Source: Glaciecola nitratireducens FR1064 (lineage in GTDB: Bacteria; Pseudomonadota; Gammaproteobacteria; Enterobacterales; Alteromonadaceae). Taken from it: a DNA stretch of 64,000 nt. Below, in pieces: positions 49,685-60,379 of this stretch. Location: contig NC_016041.1 of NCBI RefSeq assembly GCF_000226565.1, positions 930,001 to 994,000 of the forward strand, written 5' to 3'. The notes under the pieces were generated by a model. It did no database searches, was not told where the DNA came from, and saw only the letters and a list, made by a program, of their open reading frames with translations. Made by a program: the position numbers and the translations under genes. Positions within the stretch are counted from its first letter, which is position 1; each line of letters starts with the position of its first letter.

Positions 49685-50770
49685 CTAGGACGACGCTGAC
49701 GAGCCAACCACCACTGTCAGTGTCATCAGCTCCTGATTGCGTTCAATTCTCAAAGTAAGCAATGTTCCAGGGGCAGTTTGGCTCACGATATTCAACGCTT
49801 GGCCTGTATCATTCTCTTCAATTTCAAAGCCATTGATAGCAAGCAGGATATCATTCGTTTTTAAACCTGCATTGTCAGCAGGACCGCCGCGAGTCACTGC
49901 GGTCACAACCATTCCTTTTCCTTCTCTTAGCGGGTTTCCTACAAATCCTAACTGCCCGCGAACAACGGTGCCTGATACTATAATTTCTTCCATTACTTTT
50001 TTTGCCAACTCATAAGGAACCGCAAAGTTAATACCATCAACGGTTGTTAGTCCGCGACCAGAAGGTCCTCGAGTTTTGAAGTTAGCGTTGGTAATCCCTA
50101 CCAGATAGCCATTACTATCCACCAATGCACCACCTGAATTGCCTGGGTGTAATACTGCGTCGGTTTGAATAAAGTCAAAGTAATTCGCTAAGTTGTTGCG
50201 ACTAATCCTGCTGACTATCCCTTGTGTGATGGTTTGACCCAAGTCGAGTGGATTGCCAATAGCCATTACGACATCACCCACTCGAAGCCCTGTTTTTGGT
50301 ACCTGAGGCATTACGTGAAGATCTTTAGCGTCAACTTTCAACACAGCTAAGTCGGTCTCGACGTCAAACCCAACAATTTGAGCTTCAAGCGTGCGGCTGT
50401 CTTGCAGGCGAATAAATATTGTATCTGTATCTTTAATGACATGATAACAGGTCATTAGATAGCCATCTTCGTTCATAATAACCCCTGAGCCTAAGTTGGT
50501 GCGCTCAGTTGTCCTGCCTCTAAAGATACTATTTGGATTAGGGTTATCGATGCTAACACCATAAATGTAAACAACAGCCGGAGCACTTCTGCTGATAGCG
50601 TCGAAATAACTGAGGCGTTCTGGCGGATTATCTTTCTTTTGTAGCCAATTAATACTTAGGCCACTGCCTTGACGAAACTCTGGGATAAATACAAGGAGGA
50701 TAGCTGCAACAATTAAACCAAGAATAATTGGTTTTAGAAGTGCGATAAAGAAACGTTGCAATACTGGCAT
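49685..50770 (-). CDS. degS: Inner-membrane serine endoprotease DegS
   Basis: The 361-residue protein has an N-terminal membrane anchor (LLKPIILGLIVAAILLVFI), a trypsin-like domain with His in TCYHVIKDTD, Asp in VETDLAVLKV and Ser in HPGNSGGALVD, and one PDZ domain (residues about 265-355, NPLREGKGMVV). DegS senses unfolded porins and cuts the anti-sigma factor RseA to start the sigma-E response. It follows degQ on the same strand. Confidence 0.93.
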   Translation of the reverse strand: MPVLQRFFIALLKPIILGLIVAAILLVFIPEFRQGSGLSINWLQKKDNPPERLSYFDAISRSAPAVVYIYGVSIDNPNPNSIFRGRTTERTNLGSGVIMNEDGYLMTCYHVIKDTDTIFIRLQDSRTLEAQIVGFDVETDLAVLKVDAKDLHVMPQVPKTGLRVGDVVMAIGNPLDLGQTITQGIVSRISRNNLANYFDFIQTDAVLHPGNSGGALVDSNGYLVGITNANFKTRGPSGRGLTTVDGINFAVPYELAKKVMEEIIVSGTVVRGQLGFVGNPLREGKGMVVTAVTRGGPADNAGLKTNDILLAINGFEIEENDTGQALNIVSQTAPGTLLTLRIERNQELMTLTVVVGSSASS

Positions 50771-50903
50771 GTTTAATAAGTTCGATACTAGTGATTAATT
50801 CGTAAGAATACCAAATTAATCCAAAGTGTTACAGCGTGGTGAATCAAACATTCCAAGACGACGCTGCATGCGTCGAAATGGAATGCTCAAAGTTGATACT
50901 TAA

Positions 50904-52274
50904 TTACTGTCTAATAACGACATAAATAGTGGATGTGCCGCGCTTCACATTCAACGCCATCACGTTTCCTTCGCTTTCTTCTACAAGACGGCGAAGGTCA
51001 GCGACATTATTTACGCGCTGTCTATTTAAGCCAACAATAACGTCATCTGATTTAAGACCAATTCGAGCTGCGGGTGAACGCGCTTGAACTTCTGACACGA
51101 CCACACCATCGTTGCCTGTCTCGTCCTGACCATTGCTCAACACGCTACCTTCAAAGGCTGGGTGTAAATCTTTGGCTTCCGTAACAGGTTTTCCTGCATC
51201 GCCAAGGACAACATCGACATCTTGCTTTTTGCCTTCTCTTACAATCGTTAATTTCACTTTAGCACCTGCACCCATGGTGGCTACTTTGGCGCGAAGTTCG
51301 TCAAAGCTACTGAGGTCATTACCGTTAATACTTGTAATGATATCGCCTGACTTTAATCCGGCTTTATCCGCTGCTGATTCGGGCACAACCTCATTAATGA
51401 AAGCACCTCGGTTGCTTGGAGAGCGCATCGCTTCTGCAAGTTTCGCGTCAACGTTCCCGCCTTGAATACCAAGTAAGCCCCGTCTAACTTCACCAAATTC
51501 AACAATTTGATCAATCAAACCTTTCATCATATTGCTTGGGATCGCGAAGCCAATGCCGACATTGCCGCCGTTCGGGCCAAATATAGCGGTGTTCATACCA
51601 ATCAACTCGCCGTTTAGATTAACTAGCGCGCCGCCTGAGTTACCGCGGTTAATCGCCGCGTCGGTTTGTATAAAATCTTCAAAGCCGCCAATGTTTAAGC
51701 CTGAGCGTCCTAGTGCGCTGACAATACCAGAAGTCACGGTTTGTCCTAGCCCAAATGGGTTGCCGATGGCGACGGTAAAGTCACCTACGCGTAATTCATT
51801 TGAATTAGCTATCGATACTTGAGATAAGTCATCAGCTTCAATTTGCAGCAGCGCTACATCGCTTTGCTCGTCAGCACCAAGCTTCTTAGCAACGAATTCG
51901 CGCCCGTCAGTTAGTTTTACAATGATTTCGTCTGCATTCTCAACCACGTGATTATTGGTGACAACATAACCTTTCTTTGCGTCAATAATTACGCCAGAAC
52001 CCATGCCACGAAATGTCCTTTCATTAACTTGTTCATTGGGCGCACCAAAAAAGCGTTTGAACATTTCTGGCACTTGCTGGCGACTCACTTGAGTCCCTTC
52101 TACCGATATACTCACAACCGCAGGCGACACTCGTTCAATCATCGGGGCGAGTGAAGGAACTTCGTCTTTTTTGGTCGAGAAAAAGGGTAGCGCAGCGTTT
52201 GCGCTTGAGAGGGTAACAAAAATAATAGAGCCTGCAGTGAAACAGACCGCTAATTTACGAAGAAATGCTTTCAT
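50904..52274 (-). CDS. degQ: Periplasmic serine protease/chaperone DegQ (DegP/HtrA family)
   Basis: The 456-residue protein has a signal peptide (MKAFLRKLAVCFTAGSIIF, cleavage near SSANAA), a protease domain with His in VTNNHVVENAD, Asp in QSDVALLQI and Ser in NRGNSGGALVN, and two PDZ domains (residues about 255-345 and 370-456). The short LA loop and genomic context with degS favour DegQ over DegP. A frame to 52349 extends upstream, but the signal peptide sets the start at 52274. Confidence 0.93.
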   Translation of the reverse strand: MKAFLRKLAVCFTAGSIIFVTLSSANAALPFFSTKKDEVPSLAPMIERVSPAVVSISVEGTQVSRQQVPEMFKRFFGAPNEQVNERTFRGMGSGVIIDAKKGYVVTNNHVVENADEIIVKLTDGREFVAKKLGADEQSDVALLQIEADDLSQVSIANSNELRVGDFTVAIGNPFGLGQTVTSGIVSALGRSGLNIGGFEDFIQTDAAINRGNSGGALVNLNGELIGMNTAIFGPNGGNVGIGFAIPSNMMKGLIDQIVEFGEVRRGLLGIQGGNVDAKLAEAMRSPSNRGAFINEVVPESAADKAGLKSGDIITSINGNDLSSFDELRAKVATMGAGAKVKLTIVREGKKQDVDVVLGDAGKPVTEAKDLHPAFEGSVLSNGQDETGNDGVVVSEVQARSPAARIGLKSDDVIVGLNRQRVNNVADLRRLVEESEGNVMALNVKRGTSTIYVVIRQ

Positions 52275-52348
52275 TAATCTCAATACTCCAAGTATGTTTA
52301 AAAAAATTGAATACCTGACAAAGACTAGTGAAAAGCGGGTTAAGTTCA

Positions 52349-52807
52349 CTAGCCTTGTGATTTATTCTTTTTTACTGTCTTTGCATTAGCCCCAACAAAG
52401 ACACCTGAACCACTGTTCGCAAAATCACGTGGTTGAGTATCCGGTTGAGCTAAAGCAAGGTCTTTCTTATGTGCTTCTAAACTGTTACGTAAAAATACGC
52501 TGGCATGTTCACCGAAGAACGTTTCTTTCACTTCACCAGCGCTTGTTGTTGCCTGTGTAAGCGAGTCTTCATACTCATTTAAATGACTCGCCAGTTCCGC
52601 TGTTCTATTTTGAATGTCAGTTAATGCCTGTCTTGAAATATCCAAGTGCTGTCGGGCTTGTATAGCTAATAAGGCTTTGCGTTCGTCCTCTGTATGGTTA
52701 ACTTTTTGCTGAGAATTTGATTGCATTGTTCTGAATACAACTAAACCCAAAATACCGCCGATGACGAGTCCGATAATGACGCCAATAATTAATGTACCGA
52801 TTTCCAT
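52349..52807 (-). CDS. zapG: Z-ring-associated membrane protein ZapG (YhcB, DUF1043)
   Basis: The 152-residue protein has an N-terminal membrane helix with a glycine-rich face (GVIIGLVIGGILGLVVF), then a coiled coil (residues about 45-90, LDISRQALTDIQNRTAELAS) and a flexible tail (FANSGSGVFVGANAKT). This matches E. coli YhcB/ZapG, which links cell division and envelope growth. It diverges from zapE, with a 271-bp region between them. Confidence 0.9.
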   Translation of the reverse strand: MEIGTLIIGVIIGLVIGGILGLVVFRTMQSNSQQKVNHTEDERKALLAIQARQHLDISRQALTDIQNRTAELASHLNEYEDSLTQATTSAGEVKETFFGEHASVFLRNSLEAHKKDLALAQPDTQPRDFANSGSGVFVGANAKTVKKNKSQG

Positions 52808-53078
52808 GATGTCTCCAACTGAGGATTGCTTCGGACAAATGATCAGCTATTCATCGATTCCATGCAAGCGCTTATTAGTAATAAATTAGGATAATACCTA
52901 TGTCGTGATTTTCAACTTAGTCGCCGCGCTGTATACTCGCACAAAACCCAAACGTTACCTTTGCTCGTAAGTATGCACTTGAGCGTTTCGTTATAATACG
53001 CTTAGTGTAGTCTGTTGAGTTTATTTTCAAGCCATTCGAAGTGATTTTTAGCAATTTTTTAGAATTTTTGGAACATTA

Positions 53079-54176
53079 ATGACCCCTTGGGAAAAATATC
53101 AAGATGATTTGTCGCTCATTGATTTTCAATACGATGCGGCGCAGGAAAATGCGGTTAAAGAATTACAGCGTTTATATGATGAATTAACGCATCCTGAAAG
53201 AAAGCCTTCATGGCGAGTGAAAATTAAGCAAGCTTTCGGAAAAGGGATGGCGCAGCCAAGTATTCAGGGCATCTATTTTTGGGGTGGTGTGGGCCGTGGC
53301 AAAACCTACCTCGTTGATACATTTTATGAATGTTTACCGTTCGAGAATAAGATGCGGGTGCATTTTCATCGTTTTATGCATCGGATTCACGAAGAGTTAA
53401 AGCTGCTGGCAGGTAAAGAAGATCCTTTAAAAATTATCGCCAAAAAGCTTTCTATTGAGGCGAAAGTGATTTGTTTCGACGAGTTTTTTGTGTCAGATAT
53501 TACCGATGCCATGATACTTGGCACGCTAATGGAAGAACTCTTTGGGCACGGAATTGTGCTGGTGGCAACATCCAATATCATTCCTGACAGGCTGTACCAC
53601 AACGGACTGCAGCGCGCTCGATTCTTACCTGCTATAGAATTAATTAACCAGAACACGCGTGTTGTTAATGTCGATAGCGGTGTCGATTACCGATTGAGAA
53701 CCCTCGAAAAAGCCGAGATATATCACTATCCGTTAGACGATGAGGCAACGACCAACTTACAAACTTACTTTACGCAGCTTGCGCCGGAAGAAGGTGTGTC
53801 CGATATAAATATCAATGTTGCGGGTAGAGATATCCCAGCAATGCGAGAGGCAGACGGCGTAGTGATGTTCACCTTTAGAGCTATTTGTGATGGGCCTAGA
53901 AGTCAGTCTGACTATATCGAAATAAGCCGCTGTTATCATTCTGTATTGGTTGCCAATGTTGAGCAAATGGGGGCTAACAGTGACGATATTGCTAGGCGCT
54001 TCATTGCCATGATTGACGAATTCTATGAACGAAAAGTAAAATTAATTATGTCAGCGGCAGTACCTTTAGAAGAATTATATTCAGAAGGTCGTTTGAGTTT
54101 CGAGTTTCGGCGGTGCTTGAGTCGTTTGCAAGAAATGCAATCACGAGAATATTTGGGTTTGCAGCATATCGCGTGA
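53079..54176 (+). CDS. zapE: Cell-division ATPase ZapE (AFG1 family)
   Basis: The 365-residue AFG1-like P-loop ATPase has Walker A YFWGGVGRGKTYLVDTFYE, Walker B VICFDEFFVSDITDAM, an arginine-finger region (HNGLQRARFLPAIELI) and the C-terminal LSRLQEMQSREYL. ZapE acts at the Z ring under oxidative or low-oxygen stress in E. coli. A TATAAT at 52992-52997 may be part of its promoter. In E. coli and many relatives rplM-rpsI lie next to zapE; here a YebC-family gene follows. Confidence 0.95.
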   Translation: MTPWEKYQDDLSLIDFQYDAAQENAVKELQRLYDELTHPERKPSWRVKIKQAFGKGMAQPSIQGIYFWGGVGRGKTYLVDTFYECLPFENKMRVHFHRFMHRIHEELKLLAGKEDPLKIIAKKLSIEAKVICFDEFFVSDITDAMILGTLMEELFGHGIVLVATSNIIPDRLYHNGLQRARFLPAIELINQNTRVVNVDSGVDYRLRTLEKAEIYHYPLDDEATTNLQTYFTQLAPEEGVSDININVAGRDIPAMREADGVVMFTFRAICDGPRSQSDYIEISRCYHSVLVANVEQMGANSDDIARRFIAMIDEFYERKVKLIMSAAVPLEELYSEGRLSFEFRRCLSRLQEMQSREYLGLQHIA

Positions 54177-54395
54177 TTTGGAAGTTGCTAGAAGAGAGCT
54201 TATTTTGTTTGCTTTAATACTGCTGCAGACTAACTAGCGACTCGCAGCGTATTATGCGTATTATAAAGTGCGTACCAAAGCGCTCTACAACGCTGACAGC
54301 GTAAACGAAAAGCAGTACAATCTCATACATTGATACAAAGCGCGACGCCATAATGGCGATGCGAATTTACAAAATCCATAAAAAGAGAACTAAAA

Positions 54396-55112
54396 ATGGG
54401 TAGAAAGTTTGAAGTAAGAAAAGTCGCGATGGCGAAAACTGCCGGCGCAAAAACGAAAGTATATTCACGCTACGGTAAAGAAATTTACGTCATTGCCAAA
54501 AGCGGTGGTCCTGACCCTGATGCAAACCTGCAGCTTCGCCGCCTTATCGAAAAAGCCAAAAAAGACCAAGTACCAAGCCACGTAATTGATAAAGCTATTG
54601 AAAAAGCGGTTGGTGGTGCTGGTGAAGATTTCGTTCCAATGCGATATGAAGGTTTTGGCCCCGGCGGCTGCATGGTTATTGTTGATTGCCTTTCTGACAA
54701 TGCTAATCGAACCATTACAGATGTGCGTAATTGCTTTACTAAAACAAATTGTAAAATTGGCGCGCAAGGTTCCTCTGCGTTTATGTTCGATCATCTTGCC
54801 ATATTCTCCTTTAAAGGTGACGACGATGAAGTTGTGCTTGAGCCATTAATGGAAGCAGATGTGGATGTTTCTGACGTTGAAGTTGAGGATGGCACGGTAA
54901 CGGTATTCGTCCCCCATACTGAATTCTTCAAATGCAAAACAGCATTGAATGACGCGTTTCCTGATTTGGAAATTGAAGTTGAAGAAATTACTTGGGTACC
55001 GCAAGACAGCAAAGACATTAGTGAAGAAGACATGCCTATGTATGAAAAATTCATGGATATGTTGAATGACTGTGATGACGTGCAAAACGTATATCACAAC
55101 GCAAACGTTTAG
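54396..55112 (+). CDS. YebC/PmpR-family protein (YeeN-like)
   Basis: The 238-residue protein has the three-domain YebC fold: [20 protein letters not shown] at the start, [21 protein letters not shown] split over the first helical domain, and [42 protein letters not shown] leads into the acidic C-terminal part. Early reports called these DNA-binding regulators; recent work ties YebC proteins to relief of ribosome stalling at proline runs. The sequence is of the YeeN subtype, which often exists beside a separate ruvC-linked yebC. It stands alone, with rnpB starting 15 bp after its stop. Confidence 0.9.
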   Translation: MGRKFEVRKVAMAKTAGAKTKVYSRYGKEIYVIAKSGGPDPDANLQLRRLIEKAKKDQVPSHVIDKAIEKAVGGAGEDFVPMRYEGFGPGGCMVIVDCLSDNANRTITDVRNCFTKTNCKIGAQGSSAFMFDHLAIFSFKGDDDEVVLEPLMEADVDVSDVEVEDGTVTVFVPHTEFFKCKTALNDAFPDLEIEVEEITWVPQDSKDISEEDMPMYEKFMDMLNDCDDVQNVYHNANV

Positions 55113-55127
55113 TGTAAACTCCCGCCC

Positions 55128-55484
<357 letters not shown>

Positions 55485-55493
55485 ACTTATTTA

Positions 55494-58187
55494 CTATTTG
55501 TTCAAGGTGTTGTGAATAACCTCGAACAATTGCTGTTGTTCAAATGGTTTAGCAATGCAGGCATCAAAGCCCGCGGCTTTATAAAGCGCAATATCCTCTT
55601 CGAAGACATTTGCTGTAGTCGCAATAATGGGTAAGTTTGGCTGCAAAGATTTAATGCGTTTACAGGCCTCTATTCCATCCATAATGGGCATTTGTATATC
55701 CATAAGGATTACGTCGACCTGTCTTGTTGTTGCAAACTCCAAAGCCAGCTGTCCATTTTCAACGGTATGTATAGTCTTATATCGATCTTCTAGCATTGAA
55801 TTAAGAATGACTTGATTAATATCATTGTCTTCTGCGATTAATATCGTCCTTTCATCTATTTCTACAGGAAGCTTGTGCGGTTCGGGGGTAATTGTTTTTG
55901 GCGCTTCAATAGCCACTAAAGGCAGCGAGATGCTAATACGTGTACCAGTGTTTTCTTTACTTGCTACAGATATTGTTCCGTTCATCAAATGCACTAAAGA
56001 ATGAGTAATCGACATGCCGAGTCCTGTTCCGCCATAGCGACGGGTTATGGATTTGTCGGCCTGTTCGAAGCGCTGAAATAGTCTTTTTAGTGATACTTCA
56101 TTCATCCCGATACCCGTGTCTTCGACAATGAAACTTATCCCATTCCTATCCTGTTCAGAAATGGTCAGGTTTACCTCGCCCTCGTGTGTAAATTTAATCG
56201 CATTGCTGAGCACATTGAGTAATATCTGTTTCAGCCTCAATTCGTCAGTCATCCAGACAGCATTTTTCAAATCGATATTGACGTTTAATGCTAACTTTTT
56301 CTGTTGCGCGCTCGGATTTGATTCTAATTCAATTTCATTTATGAGCATGGGTAAATCGACTGGGCATATATTCAAGTCCAATTTTCCCGCTTCGAATTTA
56401 GAAAAATCCAATATATCATTTACCAGTCGGTTGAGTGTCTTGGTCGACTTCTCCGCGAGTTCAATCAGTTTGGATTGCTTGGCTTTAGTTGTGGCATCTC
56501 GCAGCAGCTGCAGTGTGCCAAAAATGCCGTTTAAAGGGGTGCGTATTTCGTGGCTCATATTCGCTAAAAACTCAGACTTCGCTAAGTTGGCTTTCTCTGC
56601 TGCTTCTTTTGCCTCTGCTAGCGCGCTCTCTTTTTCTATTTGTTCAGTCAAATCGTAGGCTATTCCTAAATAACCAGTTATGTCGTTGCTTTCATTTCTC
56701 AGCGCCGTTAAGTTAAGCATTACAGGTATGTTTTGCCCACTTTTGTTAACATAAGTCCAGTTTGATTTATCCTCTAATCCTCTATCGGATTTAGCAAAAA
56801 ACACTTCCATACTGTTTTCAAATTCACATTGCAATTCTTGAGATAGAGCACGCGCTCGTTCATGTATCTGCTCTTCCACATGAAACAAAGCAGGTGATTC
56901 TTTTCCTATTAAGTCTTTTGCTCTATATCCCAACAGCCGCTCGGCTGCTGGGTTAAACAAGGTGATAAGCCCCTTTGTATCTGTCGCAATAACCGAGTAA
57001 TTGGCATTAGTTAAAATCGCGTTTTGCAATGCATTGGCTTTATGGATTTCTGCAGTGCGTTGCGCAACTACGTCTTCTAGTTGCTCATTTGCGATCTTTA
57101 ACGTTTTCTCGTTAGCGATGAGCAATTCCTGAGCATAGTCTTTCATTAGCTTTCTGCGAAGCAAGGCTAAGTGGGCACTCAAGAATATAAGAGCTATCAA
57201 GACACTGATAATCAAATATTGAAAGAAGGTATGAAAGTTTTTCGTTGTTTTGACTCGATTTACATAGCTTGGTTGCGCCGATAAGGTTAACTCCCAGACT
57301 CGGCCGAACACACTAACGCGCTCACTGTAGGCAAAGGAGCTAAGAGCCGAGCTTTCCGACTGCTGTTGATAAAACACTTGTCCGCCGGTGGCAGTGACAT
57401 CTGAAATTTGAATATCGACATCTCTAGGGAAGTCGGTGTTGGAGTTCAATACTTCGTCTATTAGTATTGGCGCATATATCCAGCCAATCGTGTGTTCTAG
57501 CCTCTCCTCAGGCTCTGTGGGAATCGTTATGGTGTCGTAAAGAGGTAAGAGTATGAGAAACCCCTGTTTTTCTTTTTTATCTGCCTGTACTAGCGTGATA
57601 GGCGCGGTTATCTGTAGTTCATTATTGCTTGCTGCAGCTATGGCCGCGTTTCTGCGCATGCTTTCTGAACCAATATCGAGGCCAACCGCACTTTTATTGT
57701 TATCTTCGGGTTCTATATAACGAATTATAAAAAGACTGTCGTTGTGCGCATTTAATTGTTTTAAATCGAATTGAGAATCCGGTCTCATTTGTCTTTGTGC
57801 GGATATGAATTCTGTTAATTGATTCTGCTCAACTCGTTGAATAAAACCGATGCCTCGAACACCAGGGAATTCTTCTTGAAAGTCTCTATTTTCGGCATAA
57901 TTCATCATTGTCTGATAATCAAAACTTTCTAAACCTATGGTTGAAATCAGTCCATGCAGACCTTTCAATCCGTAATTGTAAAAAGTGAGTCTTTGATTAA
58001 AATCTAAACGAATGTTGCGCAAGTCATTTTTGAGCGTGTGTGTTACTAAATCAGCTTGGTTATTTTGCGCTTTCTGTTCAGCGAACAGCGACATCAAAAT
58101 ACCGACTAGTAATATGATCAACGGCAAAAATAGCCCTCGGATGCCGACTTGGCTGAAAAGTCGATTTAGGCTTAGTAAAGGCTTCAT
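55494..58187 (-). CDS. Hybrid sensor histidine kinase with CHASE and PAS domains
   Basis: The 897-residue inner-membrane protein has a first membrane helix (FLPLIILLVGILMSLFA), an external CHASE domain (residues about 70-280, GVRGIGFIQRVEQNQL), a second helix (FQYLIISVLIALIFLSAHLA) and a coiled coil. A PAS domain (NANYSVIATDTKGLITLFNP), a HisKA domain (FLANMSHEIRTPLNGIF), an ATPase domain (VEDTGIGMNEVS, GTGLGMSITHSL) and a C-terminal receiver (VILMDIQMPIMDG) follow. No Hpt domain is attached, so phosphate would move to a separate Hpt protein. CHASE domains sense small external ligands. No response regulator is adjacent. Confidence 0.93.
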   Translation of the reverse strand: MKPLLSLNRLFSQVGIRGLFLPLIILLVGILMSLFAEQKAQNNQADLVTHTLKNDLRNIRLDFNQRLTFYNYGLKGLHGLISTIGLESFDYQTMMNYAENRDFQEEFPGVRGIGFIQRVEQNQLTEFISAQRQMRPDSQFDLKQLNAHNDSLFIIRYIEPEDNNKSAVGLDIGSESMRRNAAIAAASNNELQITAPITLVQADKKEKQGFLILLPLYDTITIPTEPEERLEHTIGWIYAPILIDEVLNSNTDFPRDVDIQISDVTATGGQVFYQQQSESSALSSFAYSERVSVFGRVWELTLSAQPSYVNRVKTTKNFHTFFQYLIISVLIALIFLSAHLALLRRKLMKDYAQELLIANEKTLKIANEQLEDVVAQRTAEIHKANALQNAILTNANYSVIATDTKGLITLFNPAAERLLGYRAKDLIGKESPALFHVEEQIHERARALSQELQCEFENSMEVFFAKSDRGLEDKSNWTYVNKSGQNIPVMLNLTALRNESNDITGYLGIAYDLTEQIEKESALAEAKEAAEKANLAKSEFLANMSHEIRTPLNGIFGTLQLLRDATTKAKQSKLIELAEKSTKTLNRLVNDILDFSKFEAGKLDLNICPVDLPMLINEIELESNPSAQQKKLALNVNIDLKNAVWMTDELRLKQILLNVLSNAIKFTHEGEVNLTISEQDRNGISFIVEDTGIGMNEVSLKRLFQRFEQADKSITRRYGGTGLGMSITHSLVHLMNGTISVASKENTGTRISISLPLVAIEAPKTITPEPHKLPVEIDERTILIAEDNDINQVILNSMLEDRYKTIHTVENGQLALEFATTRQVDVILMDIQMPIMDGIEACKRIKSLQPNLPIIATTANVFEEDIALYKAAGFDACIAKPFEQQQLFEVIHNTLNK

Positions 58188-58691
58188 AGATCCCTTATCA
58201 AATTTAAGTTGCCAAACGTTGCTGAATTAGCAGCCTCATTTCGCCAAGCGAGGTGCAAAAGAAAGCGATTCTGCACAGTCTGGGTCATTGGACGGCGTTG
58301 AACTTGTGCTAAGTGAACCATATCGTTGACTGATAGACCTGTTGTCCGAATGCCATGTTGCACTGTCCTCATTTAGCGGCTTTGCTGCAGACGAAAAAGC
58401 AAATAGCGATAGTGAAAAGTCGGAAGTTCACGGAATATCCCAATAATGTTTCTATGGGAGTAATGATACAGTTGCTAGTTCTAGCTTAAGTATTCAAGCT
58501 GCAGGGTGGGTATTTTAATTAATACGGCAAAGTGTCAAAGGTCCCTAAACAGCGGCACATTTAAGCTGCTGTGTTCGCTTAGTGATAAACTGCTAGGACA
58601 TTTGTGACGTGCATTCTAGGTCACTGATTGCTTTAAAGACTCTTCATACCCCGATTTCTTTACATTATTAAGACTAAGCTATGGCACTGGA
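58188..58691. other. Gap with no supported gene
   Basis: About 500 bp between the hybrid kinase start and the end of the CIA30 gene. It must hold the kinase promoter. A 62-codon open frame crosses the kinase start but lacks support. I see no RNA gene or clear repeat. Confidence 0.4.
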
Positions 58692-59276
58692 CTATATGAT
58701 TTCTGGTATCTGCCTAATGTGCGCAATTCGCAAAACAAAATCTCCTCGGTTTTTGTCTGCCAACATAAAGCCGATTTGTGCAATGTCTGAAAAGTTTAGG
58801 CTGGGGGCGCCTTTCACGAGTCTCCCTCTGAATTGAGGGTTAAAGTCATTAAGATTGAAAGTGAGGAGCTGAACTTCACCTTTTGTCGTAGTGAAATTTG
58901 CCACATAAGCAATGCCATCTGCATTTCGGTTAGTGCGCAGCCTGAATTGATAACTGCGGCCGTCGCCAAGTACTTTTATCTCCAAAGTTTCGTTGCTGTT
59001 CCAGCTTAAGGGTGAATAGATTCTTCGAGTTGAAGCGAATCCGCCATTGTTTTCTAATGATAAATTGCCGGTAAAAACTAGCATATCGTTTTCAATGGCT
59101 AATTCCGCCTGTGAGCGGCCACCCATTACCGTGTCGTTAACAATAACCCAATTTCGGGCTTCTGCGGAAGTGCTGAAATCTATGCGTTTTTCCATTGTGT
59201 TGTTTTGAATACTCCATGAAAAGAAAGCGAACAAGCTGATAGTTAAAGTGATACCAATGGTGATTATTAAACGCAT
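58692..59276 (-). CDS. CIA30 (NDUFAF1-like) family protein
   Basis: The 194-residue protein has an N-terminal membrane or signal segment (LIITIGITLTISLFAFFSW) and a CIA30 beta-sandwich: WVIVNDTVMGGRSQAELAIE (the NDxVMGGxS signature), FTGNLSLENNGGFASTRR, YQFRLRTNRNADGIAYVANF and DIAQIGFMLADKNRGDFVLR. In mitochondria a CIA30 protein helps assemble complex I; bacterial members are more varied and often carbohydrate-binding-like. No nuo genes are here, so the mitochondrial role should not be carried over. Confidence 0.88.
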   Translation of the reverse strand: MRLIITIGITLTISLFAFFSWSIQNNTMEKRIDFSTSAEARNWVIVNDTVMGGRSQAELAIENDMLVFTGNLSLENNGGFASTRRIYSPLSWNSNETLEIKVLGDGRSYQFRLRTNRNADGIAYVANFTTTKGEVQLLTFNLNDFNPQFRGRLVKGAPSLNFSDIAQIGFMLADKNRGDFVLRIAHIRQIPEII

Positions 59277-59369
59277 GCTGTTGACCTAATTTAAGTGCCT
59301 GCAATCTCATTGATATGCAGGAAGAAACTTAAATGATCATAAATGCTGCACCAACAACTTAAAAAAGGC

Positions 59370-60314
59370 TTAGAATTTTATTGGATGAGCGAGGGCCAAC
59401 ACTCTCCTTCTTGATTCTGCGTCAATTAGAGCATCCTTGGCATAATTTTCAAGCAGTGTATTAATTTCTTTTAAGTGGGGCATCAAACGCTCTTTATCTT
59501 TTGCTTTTAAATTGTAGTGGTTTATCGTTCTTAATAATTTTACGGATGCGCTGTTAAGGCTTTTATTTTGCCTTGGCGTTGGATTGTCATGCGCAGTTGC
59601 TAGCCCTAATTTCTGAATGACTTCCTGCACCACATCTCCTTCGTAGTTAAATACGGAGACCTTATTTTCGCCGAACAGCATTTGGCATTCATCGACGAAG
59701 CCTTGATAGTCCAGATGCCGAGCAAACCAGTCTATCTTCAACATGTCAGCAAAGGATAAATTCTTGCCATAGCATGGGTTGCCATCCAACTGTGGATTGC
59801 GAATGCACTGCTTGTAATAGCTTTCAATAAATTTGATTGGGTCACGAAACCACACCCATAGCTCAATGTTGAAAAGTTTACTCAACTCAGATAAAACATC
59901 TTTTGACGCGTCAGGAAAATCCCACCAGTAATTATAAATACCTTCAGAGGACAGAAGGATGGTGTGAGTATCGCTTGTGACTTGCGAAAGAATATTTTTA
60001 AAGTTTTCTAAGAAACTGTTTAAATTCGTCGTGACTAGATTCTTTTCAAACCATTGGTGTTTTGGCGCGTGGGGATTTTTTAACTTCTCCAAATTATGTG
60101 GATAAAGAATTCCTTTTCCTCTTAATTTGCGTTGTTTTTTATCCAAGTAGGTTTGTAAGCTCGTGGTACCTGTTTTTGGTGTACCAGCATGAATGATGAG
60201 CTTGAGTTCAGGTTGTTGGCTGTCATTCTGAATCAGTGCATGATCAATTTTTGCTAATGCGGTGGCTAATTCGGCAGCGAAATGAATAGTTGATTTTTCC
60301 ATTTTAAAGCTCAT
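59370..60314 (-). CDS. Sulfotransferase-family protein
   Basis: This 314-residue protein has the PAPS-binding loop IIHAGTPKTGTTSLQTYLDK near residue 45, which is the 5'-phosphosulfate motif. A second block is LWVWFRDPIKFIESYYKQ near residue 155, the 3'-phosphate motif with Arg and Ser-type residues. A middle SEGIYNYWWDFP and a helical C-terminus follow. Such enzymes move sulfate from PAPS to a sugar, lipid or other small acceptor. No capsule or PAPS genes are adjacent. Acceptor unknown. Confidence 0.82.
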   Translation of the reverse strand: MSFKMEKSTIHFAAELATALAKIDHALIQNDSQQPELKLIIHAGTPKTGTTSLQTYLDKKQRKLRGKGILYPHNLEKLKNPHAPKHQWFEKNLVTTNLNSFLENFKNILSQVTSDTHTILLSSEGIYNYWWDFPDASKDVLSELSKLFNIELWVWFRDPIKFIESYYKQCIRNPQLDGNPCYGKNLSFADMLKIDWFARHLDYQGFVDECQMLFGENKVSVFNYEGDVVQEVIQKLGLATAHDNPTPRQNKSLNSASVKLLRTINHYNLKAKDKERLMPHLKEINTLLENYAKDALIDAESRRRVLALAHPIKF

Positions 60315-60379
60315 TCACAGCCACGTGATCGAGACATGCCGAATGCTGCAATACACTATTATTACAAGCAAGACTGACG

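Noticed and set aside
52992-52997. TATAAT as the zapE promoter
   Set aside because: The box is good but no matching -35 lies at 16-18 bp, so I did not list it as a separate feature.
58184-58372. A 62-codon frame on the minus strand overlapping the start of the hybrid kinase
   Set aside because: No ribosome site, no recognisable family, and it overlaps the kinase start by 4 bp; coding is not supported.
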